NCBI GenBank assembly: GCA_029204225.1
Contig: MU832057.1
Coordinates: forward strand, 25,509 to 89,508
DNA: 64,000 bases
Source of the DNA: Diphasiastrum complanatum
Lineage: Eukaryota > Streptophyta > Lycopodiopsida > Lycopodiales > Lycopodiaceae
Reading direction: 5' to 3'
The notes below the pieces were generated by a model. That model made no database searches, was not told the origin of the DNA, and saw only the letters and a program-made list of their open reading frames with translations. Below are positions 48,767 through 58,802 of the stretch, one piece after another (the first letter of the stretch is position 1; every line of letters begins with the position of its first letter). Both the position numbers and the translations under genes were made by a program.

Positions 48767-49365
48767 TTAGTATCCGACCTTGAGCCTAAAGAGGTTGCAG
48801 ATTTTCTTACTTCCTCTTGTAGGAAGCATCAAAATTACTCTTGAAAGAGAGAGGTGCTCCTGGGTCTTAATTGCCAGGACCCAATTTTCATAGGCCTCAG
48901 GTAGACTCAATAATAGAGTCATAACAACATCGATATCTTCTATGATTGAGCCAGTTGCAACCATTTGCTTCATAAGAGTTTTGAAAGTGTTGAGATGACT
49001 CGAAACACTTTCTGCTTCAAATTTTCTCAGGGAGAAGAATTTCTTCCTCAAATATAATTTGGATGTGGTATCCCTGATATCGTAGAGAGTTGCTAGGATG
49101 TCCCATGTATCCTTAGCATTCTGAGCAGCATGTATGTGGCTGATTTGTGTGTCCCTAATATTGAGAGTGATTGTTGCAAAAGCCTTGCCATCTCTCAGTC
49201 TCCATTTGGTGATAATGGGTGCATCACCTTCAGGTTTGAGTTCTATGCCATCGGCGATGTCCCACAGTTCTTTGGCTAGTAGTATGACCTTCATTTTGAA
49301 TTTCCAGAGATGGTAGTTACTCCATCGAGTTTGTCGATAAGAGAAGAACTAGAAGATGAATCCAT
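48767..49365 (-). pseudogene. Copia family B gag, minus copy
   Basis: The likely start is the ATG at 49365 (MDSSSSSSLIDKLDG), with a one-base slip near 49320 before the longer frame KMKVILLAKELWDIADGIE. The UBN2-type body includes KAFATITLNIRDTQISHIH, AKDTWDILATLYD, SHLNTFKTLMKQM, DVVMTLLLSLPEAYENW. It would form the particle core of the element. No 5' LTR or primer site was found upstream; a chromovirus LTR begins soon after. Confidence 0.88.
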
Positions 49366-49401
49366 TCTGGTTGAGTGAGATCGTTAGTAGAAACAACAAT
49401 T

Positions 49402-49827
49402 TCAGAATACTGTTGGTTGCGTGCTTGCTAGAACAATGTCTTGATAGAAACAAAACTTGATAATCCGCAATGAAATGCAGATGACCCAGACACAATTGTG
49501 GAGCTAGTGCATGGGTTAGGATTGTTTTATGCATGAGTAGAGTATCAATAGTAATGGAAGTTGCTCTTGCTTTATTCCTAGGTTGCATGGGCACATGCAC
49601 AGGGGTCTTGTAGGCCATATATGCTAGTGGAAACTCGCCCAACTCCATATTTGATTCATTGTTTTCATTATCGATTTTCTCTCTCTACTCTTGTCTCCTA
49701 GCCCCTGGCTCGAGGCGTGAAGCTTTTGGAGATTGATAAGTTGCTTCTACTTGGTTGGGTGGTTGCTTCACATGATTTTTCTTTGTGTTTGTCTTGTAAG
49801 CAGGATCTTGAGGAGCTTTCCATTACA
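49402..49827 (+). repeat. 5' LTR of a split chromovirus (left end uncertain)
   Basis: The end CATTACA lies one base before the primer site. TGTTGGTTGCG at 49402 is a plausible start. The partner LTR is not in the window, so the left limit is a guess. Confidence 0.5.
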
Positions 49828-49828
49828 G

Positions 49829-49840
49829 TGGTATCAGAGC
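49829..49840 (+). other. Primer binding site of the split chromovirus
   Basis: TGGTATCAGAGC, exact initiator tRNA-Met site, followed by AAGGC. Confidence 0.9.
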
Positions 49841-51559
49841 AAGGCTTATGAAGATCGGAGAATTGGAGTAGGTGAAGCTATTCATTGGATCTTCGGTAAG
49901 AAATCGATTGGATCTTTCTTCCAAGTGGAGAACAAGCTTCCAAGTGGGTGTTCTCTAGTAGTGTTTTACATGCATGGTGCTATGATCCATCTTTCTCAAA
50001 ATTATATGGGATTTTATGGGAAGATGTCATTGAAAGTCAATTTTGATGCTTTTTCGTGGTTTTGCTTATGTAGCTCAAAACTTGTGTAGATTTGAAATTT
50101 CCATCAAGTGTACTTTCATTCTAGGGATCATCAATGGTGGAATTAATGATGCATGTCAGTTCTTTCAAGGTTTTTGATTCTAGACTATGTTTTTGGTCAA
50201 AATTTGCTTGATTTTCATGATTTTGACTAGAAATTGATAGTAAGAGCTAAAATCCAGCAAGATCGGATCATGTTGATGACTATAATTTTGTAAATTTAGT
50301 TCCATGTGTGTGAGAAAGGTTTTCATGTCATTAATATCAACTTTATGTAGAAGAAAAAACTAGAAAATTGTCAAAAATCATCATTTTTGCAAGTTTTTTC
50401 ATAAAGTTGGATGGTATGCTGCTATAAAATGCCTTGTAGAGCTTGCCAAAAGCTTAATCAAAGTCTTTTGAAATTTTTCTGAAGTTGGAGCTAAGATTTC
50501 AGGGAATTGGTGATGTAGAAGGCTGAAAAAAAAGTCAAAAATAGACTTTTTTTAGTGATTTTTGGGGATTGATTCCTATCAATCCACGAAAGGATCATGC
50601 ATAGAACCTATTTAGCCTTTTTGGTACTCCTTTTGTCCTCCCCAACAAGCTATCAGACCTATGAATTGGTGGCCGAGGGCTTATGCTCTGTCTCCATCAA
50701 TTTTGTAGCTAGAGCGCCCTCCTACAAATCGAAGATCTTCAATCTCAACCCATACTGCTTCTTAGGACCTATATGAATGTTTTGCGGAAGTCTAGTAGAC
50801 TATTTAAGACTATTGATTATGTTGTTTTTGGTCCTGGGAAGGTTTTTACACGTTTTTATATGAAATGACCTAGAAAAAGTGCGTCCTACTCCAAAATTTC
50901 AGTCCTTCTGTCCTCACACGTGTGAAGTTGAGTTGGCAGGGTGAGGTGTCAGTCATCTCGGTCACTTGGTTTCCCTCCATACTATGCTTTATAGTGACCA
51001 ATTTGGTGCACTTTATTTTGCATGCATGTGGTTTCCCTAATTTGATGTACTGTGGTTGCTTGGATTTGTCGCATGTTGATTTTGATGTTGTTTCTGACAT
51101 GCATGAGGGAGTTACAGTCATTTTGACTAGTCATATGCTTTGTGCTCTAACAGTTAAATCATAAATCAGTGATTTAGGTTGACAATTTCTGTAAAACTGG
51201 ATTTACGTTTTTAAAAAAAATTCTATAAACATAACTTAAGTTTTTGTCGAGTATTTGACATGGCAGAATGACATTAAATTAGTAAGAATATAAATTGAAC
51301 TGGGTATCAAATTTTTTATTTCAATTGCCTATATATTGACTATAAACATAAAAAATATTAATAAAAAATAAACTCTAAACATTCAAAATTTTCAATTTTT
51401 TTTCCATTTTTTGAGTTGCCTACGAATGAACTAAGATATGTGAATTGACCATACTGTAGTTAATTTCAGTCAGAATTGGTCAATTGTACTTCAGTTAAAG
51501 TTAAGAATAGATGTATTAACTAACTAAGGTTAGTTATTTTCTGTTTTAGATAATTCAAT
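49841..51559 (+). other. Leader of the split chromovirus
   Basis: 1.7 kb without a supported gene. It holds a CACACGTGTG palindrome at about 50917 like those in the LTR at 950-1665. Part of the stretch (51170-51500) is very AT-rich. Confidence 0.45.
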
Positions 51560-51782
51560 ATGGTTGAAAAAGCTACAAATCAGGATGTGCCAAATCCAGT
51601 TGTACCTTTGTACATGCAAATTTGCCAACAATTGAGTACGGCGCTCAATGACATGAATTACTTGGGGTAGAAGAAGGAGAAGAAACCTGAAGTTGTGGAG
51701 AATTGGCTCATTAAGTAGAGCAATTATTTTAAGCTTCATGGTGTTCTTGAGAAGAAGAAAATTGAGAGGGTGGTGTTGTTTA
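51560..51782 (+). pseudogene. Split chromovirus gag, N-terminal part
   Basis: Starts MVEKATNQDVPNPVVPLYMQ; VVENWLIK-stop-SNYFKLHGV and KKKIERVVLF are the typical start of a gypsy capsid domain. Two TAG codons break the frame. The copia element at 51783 cuts it after VVLF; the frame resumes at 57779 with GKASSWWRDLTVK. Confidence 0.82.
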
Positions 51783-52056
51783 AGTTAGAATTAAAGTAGA
51801 ATCATTGTGTTACTGTACTGTGGGTCCTATCAGTGGATAAGGATCAGTTGGCCTCGCCACGAGGCAAGTCAACGGGACACGCATCCCGCCAACGGCAACC
51901 TGGGTCATGCATGGGTTGTCTGAGTGAACAACTATATGTACAGGGTAATTTCATTTTGAGAAATACAGTTGCTATGTGAGCTTGCTGTAGAGAGTGTGTT
52001 CTATTTGTGTTACTATGTAGCATGATCTGTGTTCCTGTGCAAAGCAAATTCTAAGT
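51783..52056 (+). repeat. 5' LTR of the complete copia element
   Basis: 274 bases, AGTTAGAATT to AATTCTAAGT, with an 8-base inner inverted repeat TTAGAATT / AATTCTAA at the ends. Confidence 0.93.
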
Positions 52057-52069
52057 TGGCATCAGAGCC
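52057..52069 (+). other. Primer binding site of the complete copia element
   Basis: TGGCATCAGAGCC directly after the LTR; one base different from the tRNA-Met site TGGTATCAGAGC. Confidence 0.85.
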
Positions 52070-53313
52070 GTACAGGGAGTGTACACAGTACAGTGTCGCC
52101 GTTGAAGAGAGCTTCGGGAGAAAAGCAGTCTTCTGAGAGTTCGGGGTTTACGGCGGGTTGAAGACGGAAGGAAAAATAGTGATGCAGAGAGTTTAGCACA
52201 CAGAAGCTTGGTGAGCTTGAGACTGTGTGAGGATTTAGAGACAAGGGTTGTCAGCTGAATCAGAACCTCAGAAAATGGAATTTTGAAGCAGGCTATTTGG
52301 TGTTTGCAGTCAGTGTGCATTCAATCGGATACCGTTTGATGAACGGATTGAAGCATCAGCTTTCCAGCAGTAGGGCGACCTCAGAGGAAGAGGATAGGCT
52401 TGTCAAAACACTGTGAATTGGAAGCGAAGAACAATTTGTGTGAAAAACCCTGGTCTGGGATTTGAAAGCACAAAATCAAAGATTTCTCTCTATACTGATC
52501 CGTTTTGCAAGCTGTAAAAACTCAGAGGAGGGCCCTAGCAGTGCAAATCAACTCTGAAGAGGCCGTGTAGAGCCGTGAGCCAATAAGCAAGCCCAATCAG
52601 ATCCAACGCTTGGCAGCCATAGTTGGTAGGAAGAAAGGAGGAACCCGTGAGAGAGAGCAGGCAGCTCGCGCGCGCCGAACGCGAAGGGTGCTGTAGCGTC
52701 TGGAAGGCCATAGTGATTGTAGGAGCACGGTTCAATGCCCAGATGCAGTTTGGACCTTTGGATGAGGTGTCAGATGCATCGATGGTCCAAAACTTGTGAT
52801 GGGGGAGAAACATGGACCACAAGATTTGGTTCAGCCATTGGATGGGCTTTGAACAGGGCCCTGAAGAAGTGAAGTGCATTCTAGCCTTCAACTTCATTAA
52901 AAATTTTCATACTGAAAGTTGAGTTGGGTCCCTTCACAAGTGAAGAGTGAAGTTTCTTCAAGGTGAAGAAACAGTTCAAAAACTAGAAAAGTCCAACGAA
53001 AGGCTATAACCTCCAAACGAAGGGCACCCGGATTGTACTTGCAAGTACGATACAACAAAACAGAGTAATTGTAGTGGAGAAAGTGTTCAGAGTACGCCAA
53101 AAGAGATTTCACCATTCCACTGGGCACGTTGTTGGGAGTTGACGACTGAGTGCATTTCGGAAGGCGACGCCGATTTGGCTTTCAAATTGGTGGAAAAGCG
53201 ACGAGTGGCCTGGTAAGGGAAAAAGTGCCGGTCATTATTTTCAACTTCTGACATCATTGTTGGCCTTGGCATACTGTTTTTAGCCTACAACATAAGTTTC
53301 AAGCAGTTTTGCG
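52070..53313 (+). other. Leader of the complete copia element
   Basis: About 1.24 kb with no recognised gene. It is less AT-rich than its surroundings, with many GAAG and GAGAG words. Confidence 0.5.
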
Positions 53314-54210
53314 ATGGCAAACATGGGAGAGTCCATTTTGAGTGAAAGTAGCAAATTGGACGGGATTTCTAAATATGCAGTGTGGAAATTCAAAATGAAA
53401 AACATACTGATGGAGAAAGACGTGTGGGAAGTCGTCACAGGTGATGAGAGAAGGCCGCCAAATGAAGCAGATATCAAAGTGTTCGACAAAAATATGAGAA
53501 AAGCTTTGACCTTCATTAACTTGTCAGTGAAGGATCACATCATTACCCACATTTGTGATGTTGTGACACCCAGACAGGCATGGGATGTGCTAAAGGAGCA
53601 GTTCGAGACATCGAATCCTTCAAGAATCATGTTTCTGAAGTCAAAGCTGAATAGTGCCCGCATGGAACAAGGAGAGCACATTCAGACGTACATGACCAGA
53701 ATCAAGACAATGAGAGATGAACTGCATTCTATTGGTAGGCGCATACGTGATGTGGAGCTGGTGCACAATGCATTGTGCGGCATTGTAGAACCCTATCAGA
53801 TGTTTGTGAGCGGAATAGAATCAAGAGAAATATTGCCAACCTTTGACGAGCTCACATGAATCTTGATGCAGGAAGAGCAACGACGAGAAATGGTGAAAGC
53901 TAGATGTCAAAATATTGACAATCAGGCACTTGCGACATGCCAAAAACAAGGCAAGGGCAAGAGCAAGAAGAAGTCTAAGCAGCAATTTGCCAAGTCTTAG
54001 AAGGATGAGGGATCTTCCAGTAAAACTAAGAAGAAAGGCAAGTGCTTCCATTGTGGTAAAAAGGGCCATTGGAAGAGTGAATGTCACAAATTCCTGGCGG
54101 AACAAGGCAAGGGAAAACCGAAACAAGCAGGTAACCTTGTCGATGAGGGTGAGATTGAAGACTCTAGCATCTTCATATCTGCATTCATATCTAATCAAGA
54201 TGATCAAGCA
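53314..54210 (+). pseudogene. Copia gag
   Basis: Starts MANMGESILSESSKLDG; the copia gag body follows (YAVWKFKMKNILMEKDVW, KALTFINLSVKDHIITHI, AWDVLKEQFETSNPSRIMFL, EHIQTYMTRIKTMRDEL). TGA at 53857-53859 and TAG at 53998-54000 (FAKS-stop-KDEG) break the frame, which continues through a Lys-rich linker to the zinc knuckle CFHCGKKGHWKSEC (54043-54084). It builds the particle and binds element RNA. Confidence 0.9.
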
Positions 54211-54640
54211 TGGTGTATTGACTCGAGAGACACATGACAGGTAACAAGAATTGGTTCAGTAGTTTGAAGGTGTTGGATAATGGAACATCTGTTTCACAAG
54301 CAAATGGTGAGATGTGCAAGACCAAGGGGATAGGCACCGTTTCAATCCAACTACCTAATGGCAAAAGCAGGATGATCAGGGAGGTACTTTACGTACCAGG
54401 TTTGAAGAAAAATCTACCTTCTGTTGGAGTCATTACTGATCAAAAGTTGAAAGTAGAATTCGCCCATGATCGTTGCTTTGTGAAGGATGTGAACCAAAAG
54501 TTCAAAGTTATTGCGGATGGAGTAAGAGAGCTCAATACAAAATTGTTCAGACTGAATGCTACAATTAAGGGGCAACACGGACTTGTATCGTCCATTCCAT
54601 CGCAACTGAGTTGTGGCATAAGAGGCTTGGTCACTTGAAC
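54211..54640 (+). pseudogene. Copia protease and start of pre-integrase
   Basis: Around 54217-54245 the active-site region WCIDS is followed by a frameshift, so the catalytic Asp-Ser-Gly triplet is damaged. MTGNKNWFSSL, VREVLYVPG-like IREVLYVPGLKKNLPSV and VIADGVRELNTKLF follow in the next frame. A second slip at about 54610 leads into the integrase frame. Confidence 0.82.
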
Positions 54641-56653
54641 TTGGGAAGCCTCAGTTTGATGAGAAAATTGGAGATGGTAACAGGATTGCCTACCATAGAA
54701 GATCACTTGAAATCGATGTGCGAATCCTGTGTATATGGGAAGCAGCATCGAAAGAAGTTTAATAAAGGGGGTGTTGCAAGAGCAAAGAACATCCTGGATC
54801 TAATCCACACAGACTTATGCGGGCCTATGAGGACCATGTCCTTAGTTAAATCCTTCTATTTCATGACCTTTATTGATGATATGTCACGTAAGACGTGGAT
54901 CTACTTCTTGAAGAAGAAATCAGATGCATTTGATAACTTCAAGAGCTTCAAAGCATTGGTCAAAAATCAGACAGGTAGGAAGATCAAAGTCCTAAGATCA
55001 GATAGTGGAGGTGAGTACAAGTCTAATGACTTCAATGATCTTTGTGATCAATGTGGGATTAAAAGACAATTTACGCAAGCTCATACTCCTACTCTCAATG
55101 GTGTAGCTGAGCGTAAGAAACGTACGATTGTGGAAAGTGCAAGATCTATGCTAGCTGAGATGAAACTACCAAAAGATTTTTGGTCAGAAGCATGTAGCAC
55201 GGTAGTCTATCTTCAAAATAGAAGTCCTACCATTGCCATACCAAAGATAACACGTGAGGAAGCATTCACGAAGAAGAAGCCAAAGGTGAACCACTTGCGA
55301 ATCTTTGGATGTAAGGCCTTTGTACACATTCCTAAGGAAGAGAGACGTAAACTTGATGTAAAAGCTATCAAGTGCATATTCCTAGGATATGATGATCGTG
55401 TGAAGGGCTATAGATGTTTTGATCCAGTGAAAAACAAAATCCATATAATCCGTGATGTTATCTTTGATGAATCCAAGATGTATGAAGACGAGGATGCTGA
55501 GAAGATAGACACATCCACTGGGAAAGATGGTATAGTGAGGATATCACCTGATGATGATCCATTCATTGACCTTCCGAGTGATGAACATGAGAATACATCT
55601 CACGATACTACCACTCAACCTCAAAAAACAGGCTGGAGAGGTAGGGACAAACCTTTTGGTGCAAGAAGGATTGAAGTTGCAGGTGACAAACGCAAGGAGA
55701 AGGATGTACCGTGGGATACATTTTCACCAGGAAGCCGATCACCTGACAGGAAGCTCCTTAAGTGGTTTGAGAGATTGTTAGAGAGCCGCGACATAGATGA
55801 CTTTCCAGGATCATCTAACCAGGGAGAGCTACGAAGATCAACAAGAGAGAAGACACTACCTGAAAGGTATGAAGCAAATTATGCTCTCTTATCTAGCATT
55901 ATTCAAAGCAAAGAACCTTCGACTTATGGTGAAGCAAAGGATGATGACATTTGGGTCAACGCCATGGGAGAGGAGATGGAGTCAATCGCTAAACATAGCA
56001 CATGGGACTTAGTAGAACCACCAATTGGCAAGAAACCCATTGGTTGCAAATGGGTATACAGGACTAAGTACCATTCACATGGAAGTATAGCAAAGCACAA
56101 GGCAAGATTGGTGATCAAAGGGTACGCACAAAATAAAGGCATCGACTATGAGGAGACCTTTGCGCCGGTTTGTAAGTGGAATACTCTACGTCTACTTATT
56201 GCTTTAGCTTCACATTTTGGTTGGCCTTTGCATCAGATGGATGTGAAATCCACTTTTCTAAATGGTGAGTTAGAAGAAGAAGTATTCATGGATCAACCTG
56301 AAGGCTTTGTAATGAAGGGACAGGAAAATAAAGTATGTCGCTTGAAGAAAGTGCTTTATGGTCTTAAACAAGCACCACGTGCGTGGTATAGCAGGATTGA
56401 TGCCTACTTTCATTCAAAGGGAATGGTGAGAACACATTCTGAACCAAATCTATATGTCTTATGCTTTGATGGTATGGTTGCTTTGATTGCTCTTTATGTT
56501 GATGACTTGATTCTTGCGGGAAATAATCAAGAGATGATAGACATGATCAAGAAAGACCTCATGGAACAATTCGAGATGACAGATCTCAGCCTGATGCATT
56601 ACTGCCTTGGAGTAGAAGTGTGGCAAAAAGGACATGAAGTGGGTTTAACATAG
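54611..56653 (+). CDS. Copia integrase and reverse transcriptase, 680-codon open frame
   Basis: The frame opens with the pre-integrase block MWHKRLGHLNLGSLSLM and zinc cysteines CESCVYGK. The integrase core has LIHTDLCGPM, LRSDSGGEYKS and NGVAERKKRTIVE. A linker with HLRIFGCKAF follows, then RT: KPIGCKWVYRTKYHSHGS, YEETFAPVCKW, HQMDVKSTFLNGELEEE, YGLKQAPRAWYSRID and the catalytic LYVDDLILAGN. The stop is a TAG in GLT-stop-VKY, where Gln is usual; RNase H continues in the same frame. Only this long stretch of the element has stayed open. Confidence 0.93.
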   Translation: MWHKRLGHLNLGSLSLMRKLEMVTGLPTIEDHLKSMCESCVYGKQHRKKFNKGGVARAKNILDLIHTDLCGPMRTMSLVKSFYFMTFIDDMSRKTWIYFLKKKSDAFDNFKSFKALVKNQTGRKIKVLRSDSGGEYKSNDFNDLCDQCGIKRQFTQAHTPTLNGVAERKKRTIVESARSMLAEMKLPKDFWSEACSTVVYLQNRSPTIAIPKITREEAFTKKKPKVNHLRIFGCKAFVHIPKEERRKLDVKAIKCIFLGYDDRVKGYRCFDPVKNKIHIIRDVIFDESKMYEDEDAEKIDTSTGKDGIVRISPDDDPFIDLPSDEHENTSHDTTTQPQKTGWRGRDKPFGARRIEVAGDKRKEKDVPWDTFSPGSRSPDRKLLKWFERLLESRDIDDFPGSSNQGELRRSTREKTLPERYEANYALLSSIIQSKEPSTYGEAKDDDIWVNAMGEEMESIAKHSTWDLVEPPIGKKPIGCKWVYRTKYHSHGSIAKHKARLVIKGYAQNKGIDYEETFAPVCKWNTLRLLIALASHFGWPLHQMDVKSTFLNGELEEEVFMDQPEGFVMKGQENKVCRLKKVLYGLKQAPRAWYSRIDAYFHSKGMVRTHSEPNLYVLCFDGMVALIALYVDDLILAGNNQEMIDMIKKDLMEQFEMTDLSLMHYCLGVEVWQKGHEVGLT

Positions 56654-57445
56654 GTGAAGTATGTCAAAGAGTTGCTGCACAAGTTTAGGTTGCAGGATTG
56701 CAAACCAATAAACACTCCTATTGAACCAAGTAAAAAGCTTTCTAAGCTTGATGAGTCACAGTCATTTGATGTTACGCTATATAGACAGTTAGTAGGGAGC
56801 TTGATTTACCTTACCACAACTAGACCAGATATATGCTATGTTGTTGGCATTGTAAGTCAGTTTATGGCAGCACCTACGAAAACGCATTGGAAGGCAGCTA
56901 AACGCATTTTGCGTTATGTGAAAGGCACTTCAGAGTATGGCTTGATTTACAGGAAGCATGATGGTTTACCTGAGTTGTGTGGCTATGTGGATGTAGATTG
57001 GGGAGGTGACTATGATGATCGTAGATCCACCACAAGGTATGTATTCTAGTTTTGTGGTAGTTGCTTTTCCTGGTCTAGTAAGAAGCAAAGTACAATTGCT
57101 CTTTCCACCACAGAAGCAGAGTATAAGGCAATGTGTAGTGCAGCACATGAAGCTATATTGTTGAGACAAATCTTGGAAGAAATTGGCATGAAGCAGAAAA
57201 ATCCCATGACATTACATAGCGACAATCAGAGTGGCATTCAGCTAGCAAAGAATCCAGTGTTCCATGCGAGAACTAAACACATTGAGATTCAGTATCACTT
57301 CATACGTGAGAGGCTGCTGAGTCGTGAAATTCATGTTGTTCATTGTAGCACAAAAGAACAACTAGCTGATATTCTCACTAAGCTACTTACTAGAGAAAAG
57401 TTTGATAAGTTTAGATCAAAGCTTTCTGTACTTAAAGTTTTTTGA
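56654..57445 (+). pseudogene. Copia RT end and RNase H
   Basis: In frame with the preceding section. YRQLVGSLIYLTTTRPDICY ends RT; RNase H shows YVDVDWGGDYDDRRST, TAG at 57047-57049 (YVF-stop-FCG), LSTTEAEYKAM, LHSDNQSGIQLAKNP, HARTKHIEI and LADILTKLL. The true end is TGA at 57443-57445, 54 bases before the 3' LTR. Confidence 0.92.
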
Positions 57446-57489
57446 CTTTAAAGCTATGTATAGGACTGTATAAAAAGTAGACTCTACTT

Positions 57490-57773
57490 TAAGGGAGAGA
57501 GTTAGAATTAAAGTAGAATCACTGTGTTACTGTACTGTGGGTCCTATCAGTGGATAAGGATCAGTTGACCTCGCCACGAGGCAAGTCGACGGGACACATG
57601 TCTCGCCAACGGCAACCTGGGTCATGCATGGGTTGCCTGAGTGAACAACTATATGTACAGGGTAATTTCATTTTGAGAAATACAGTTGCTATGTGAGCTT
57701 GCTGTGGAGAGTGTGTTCTGTCTGTGTTACTGTGTAGCATGATCTGTGTTCCTGTGCAAAGCAAATTCTAAGT
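57490..57773 (+). repeat. Polypurine tract and 3' LTR of the complete copia element
   Basis: TAAGGGAGAG (57490-57499) precedes the LTR (57500-57773). Confidence 0.93.
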
Positions 57774-57778
57774 GTTTA

Positions 57779-58802
57779 TACACGGCAAGGCATCTTCGTG
57801 GTGGCGAGACCTGACTGTTAAGTCCACGACCTGGGATGCTTTTGAGGATGTCTTTAAAAATTGTGTTTTGTTTGCAATAAGCTTGGACACATGATAAAAT
57901 TTTGTCATGAATGGAAGAAACCTACGGTTTACATGATCAAAATCCCATGGGGTAAAGGTAAAACTTTGGAAATTTACATGTTTGATTGTGAGTGTGAATG
58001 TTCATTTAGTACTACTTCTTTCTTGCCTAATGGGCTATTTAGGTTAGCATGCATAGCTAAAGATCAAGAAGTTAGTATTTTGATTTTTGACAGTGGTTCT
58101 ACTCATAATTTTGTTAATTCTCCATCTCGTGTAGAAACTCAGCCTGACCACTGAAGCCAACAATCATAGATGTGGAGTTTACCTAGCTTCGGGTGCAGAG
58201 TTGGAGACTTGGAACGAAAAAGTGTTGAATTTCCCAGTTTTGATATAAGGACACAAAAAACTAGTTAATTTTCATATTTTAGACCTAGCTCGTACAGATT
58301 TAATTTTAGAATATGATTGGTTATTCAGTAAATCGCCTTCTTTGGCTAATGATTTTGAGAAGCATGTTCTCACTTTCAAGGAGGGTAATAAGATAGTTAC
58401 GTACATCCGATGGATGAATTTTATTTATCAGCAATTACGTACATCCGATGGATGGATTTTCTACAGTTAATATAACAGAGACATTTGATTATTTGCAATA
58501 TGAAGTTTTTTCAGTTATTATTATTCCTATTGTGGATGTTCCTGATGTGCATCTAAATGGTTGTGAATTTTCAATAATTCTTAACTCAGTAAATTTGGAT
58601 CATGAACAAGCAATGAAAAATCAGATCATAAGTAAATTTAAAGATATTTTTCCATCAGAATTACCTCATGGTTTACCATTGTCTAAGTTAATAGACCACA
58701 TGATATAGTTAGTTCCAGGAAGTCAACCTATCTCTAGACAACCTTATAGGATTTCTCAAAAAGAGGAGATAGAGAAAAGGGCTAAGTCTATTCTTGAATT
58801 AA
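57779..58802 (+). pseudogene. Split chromovirus: rest of gag, protease and start of RT
   Basis: GKASSWWRDLTVKSTTWDAF resumes the capsid. A deletion then brings in the zinc knuckle CFVCNKLGHMIKFC, a linker, and the protease motif LIFDSGSTHNFV (about 58080-58115). A degraded stretch leads to FPSELPHGLPLSKLIDHMI-stop-LVPGSQPISRQPYRIS, the segment before gypsy RT, with TAG at 58706-58708. The sequence ends at about 58800, where copia integrase takes over without any LTR. Confidence 0.85.

Larger units (their letters stand above)
51783..57773 (+). mobile_element. Complete Ty1/copia element with perfect target duplication
   Basis: LTRs of 274 bases at 51783-52056 and 57500-57773; primer site directly after the first, polypurine tract directly before the second; gag, protease, integrase, RT and RNase H between. 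GTTTA flanks both sides (51778-51782 and 57774-57778). The LTRs begin AGTTAGAATT and end AATTCTAAGT instead of TG...CA. They differ at 12 of 274 sites by eye (about 96 percent identity), all transitions. Interrupted frames make this copy non-autonomous today. Confidence 0.95.
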
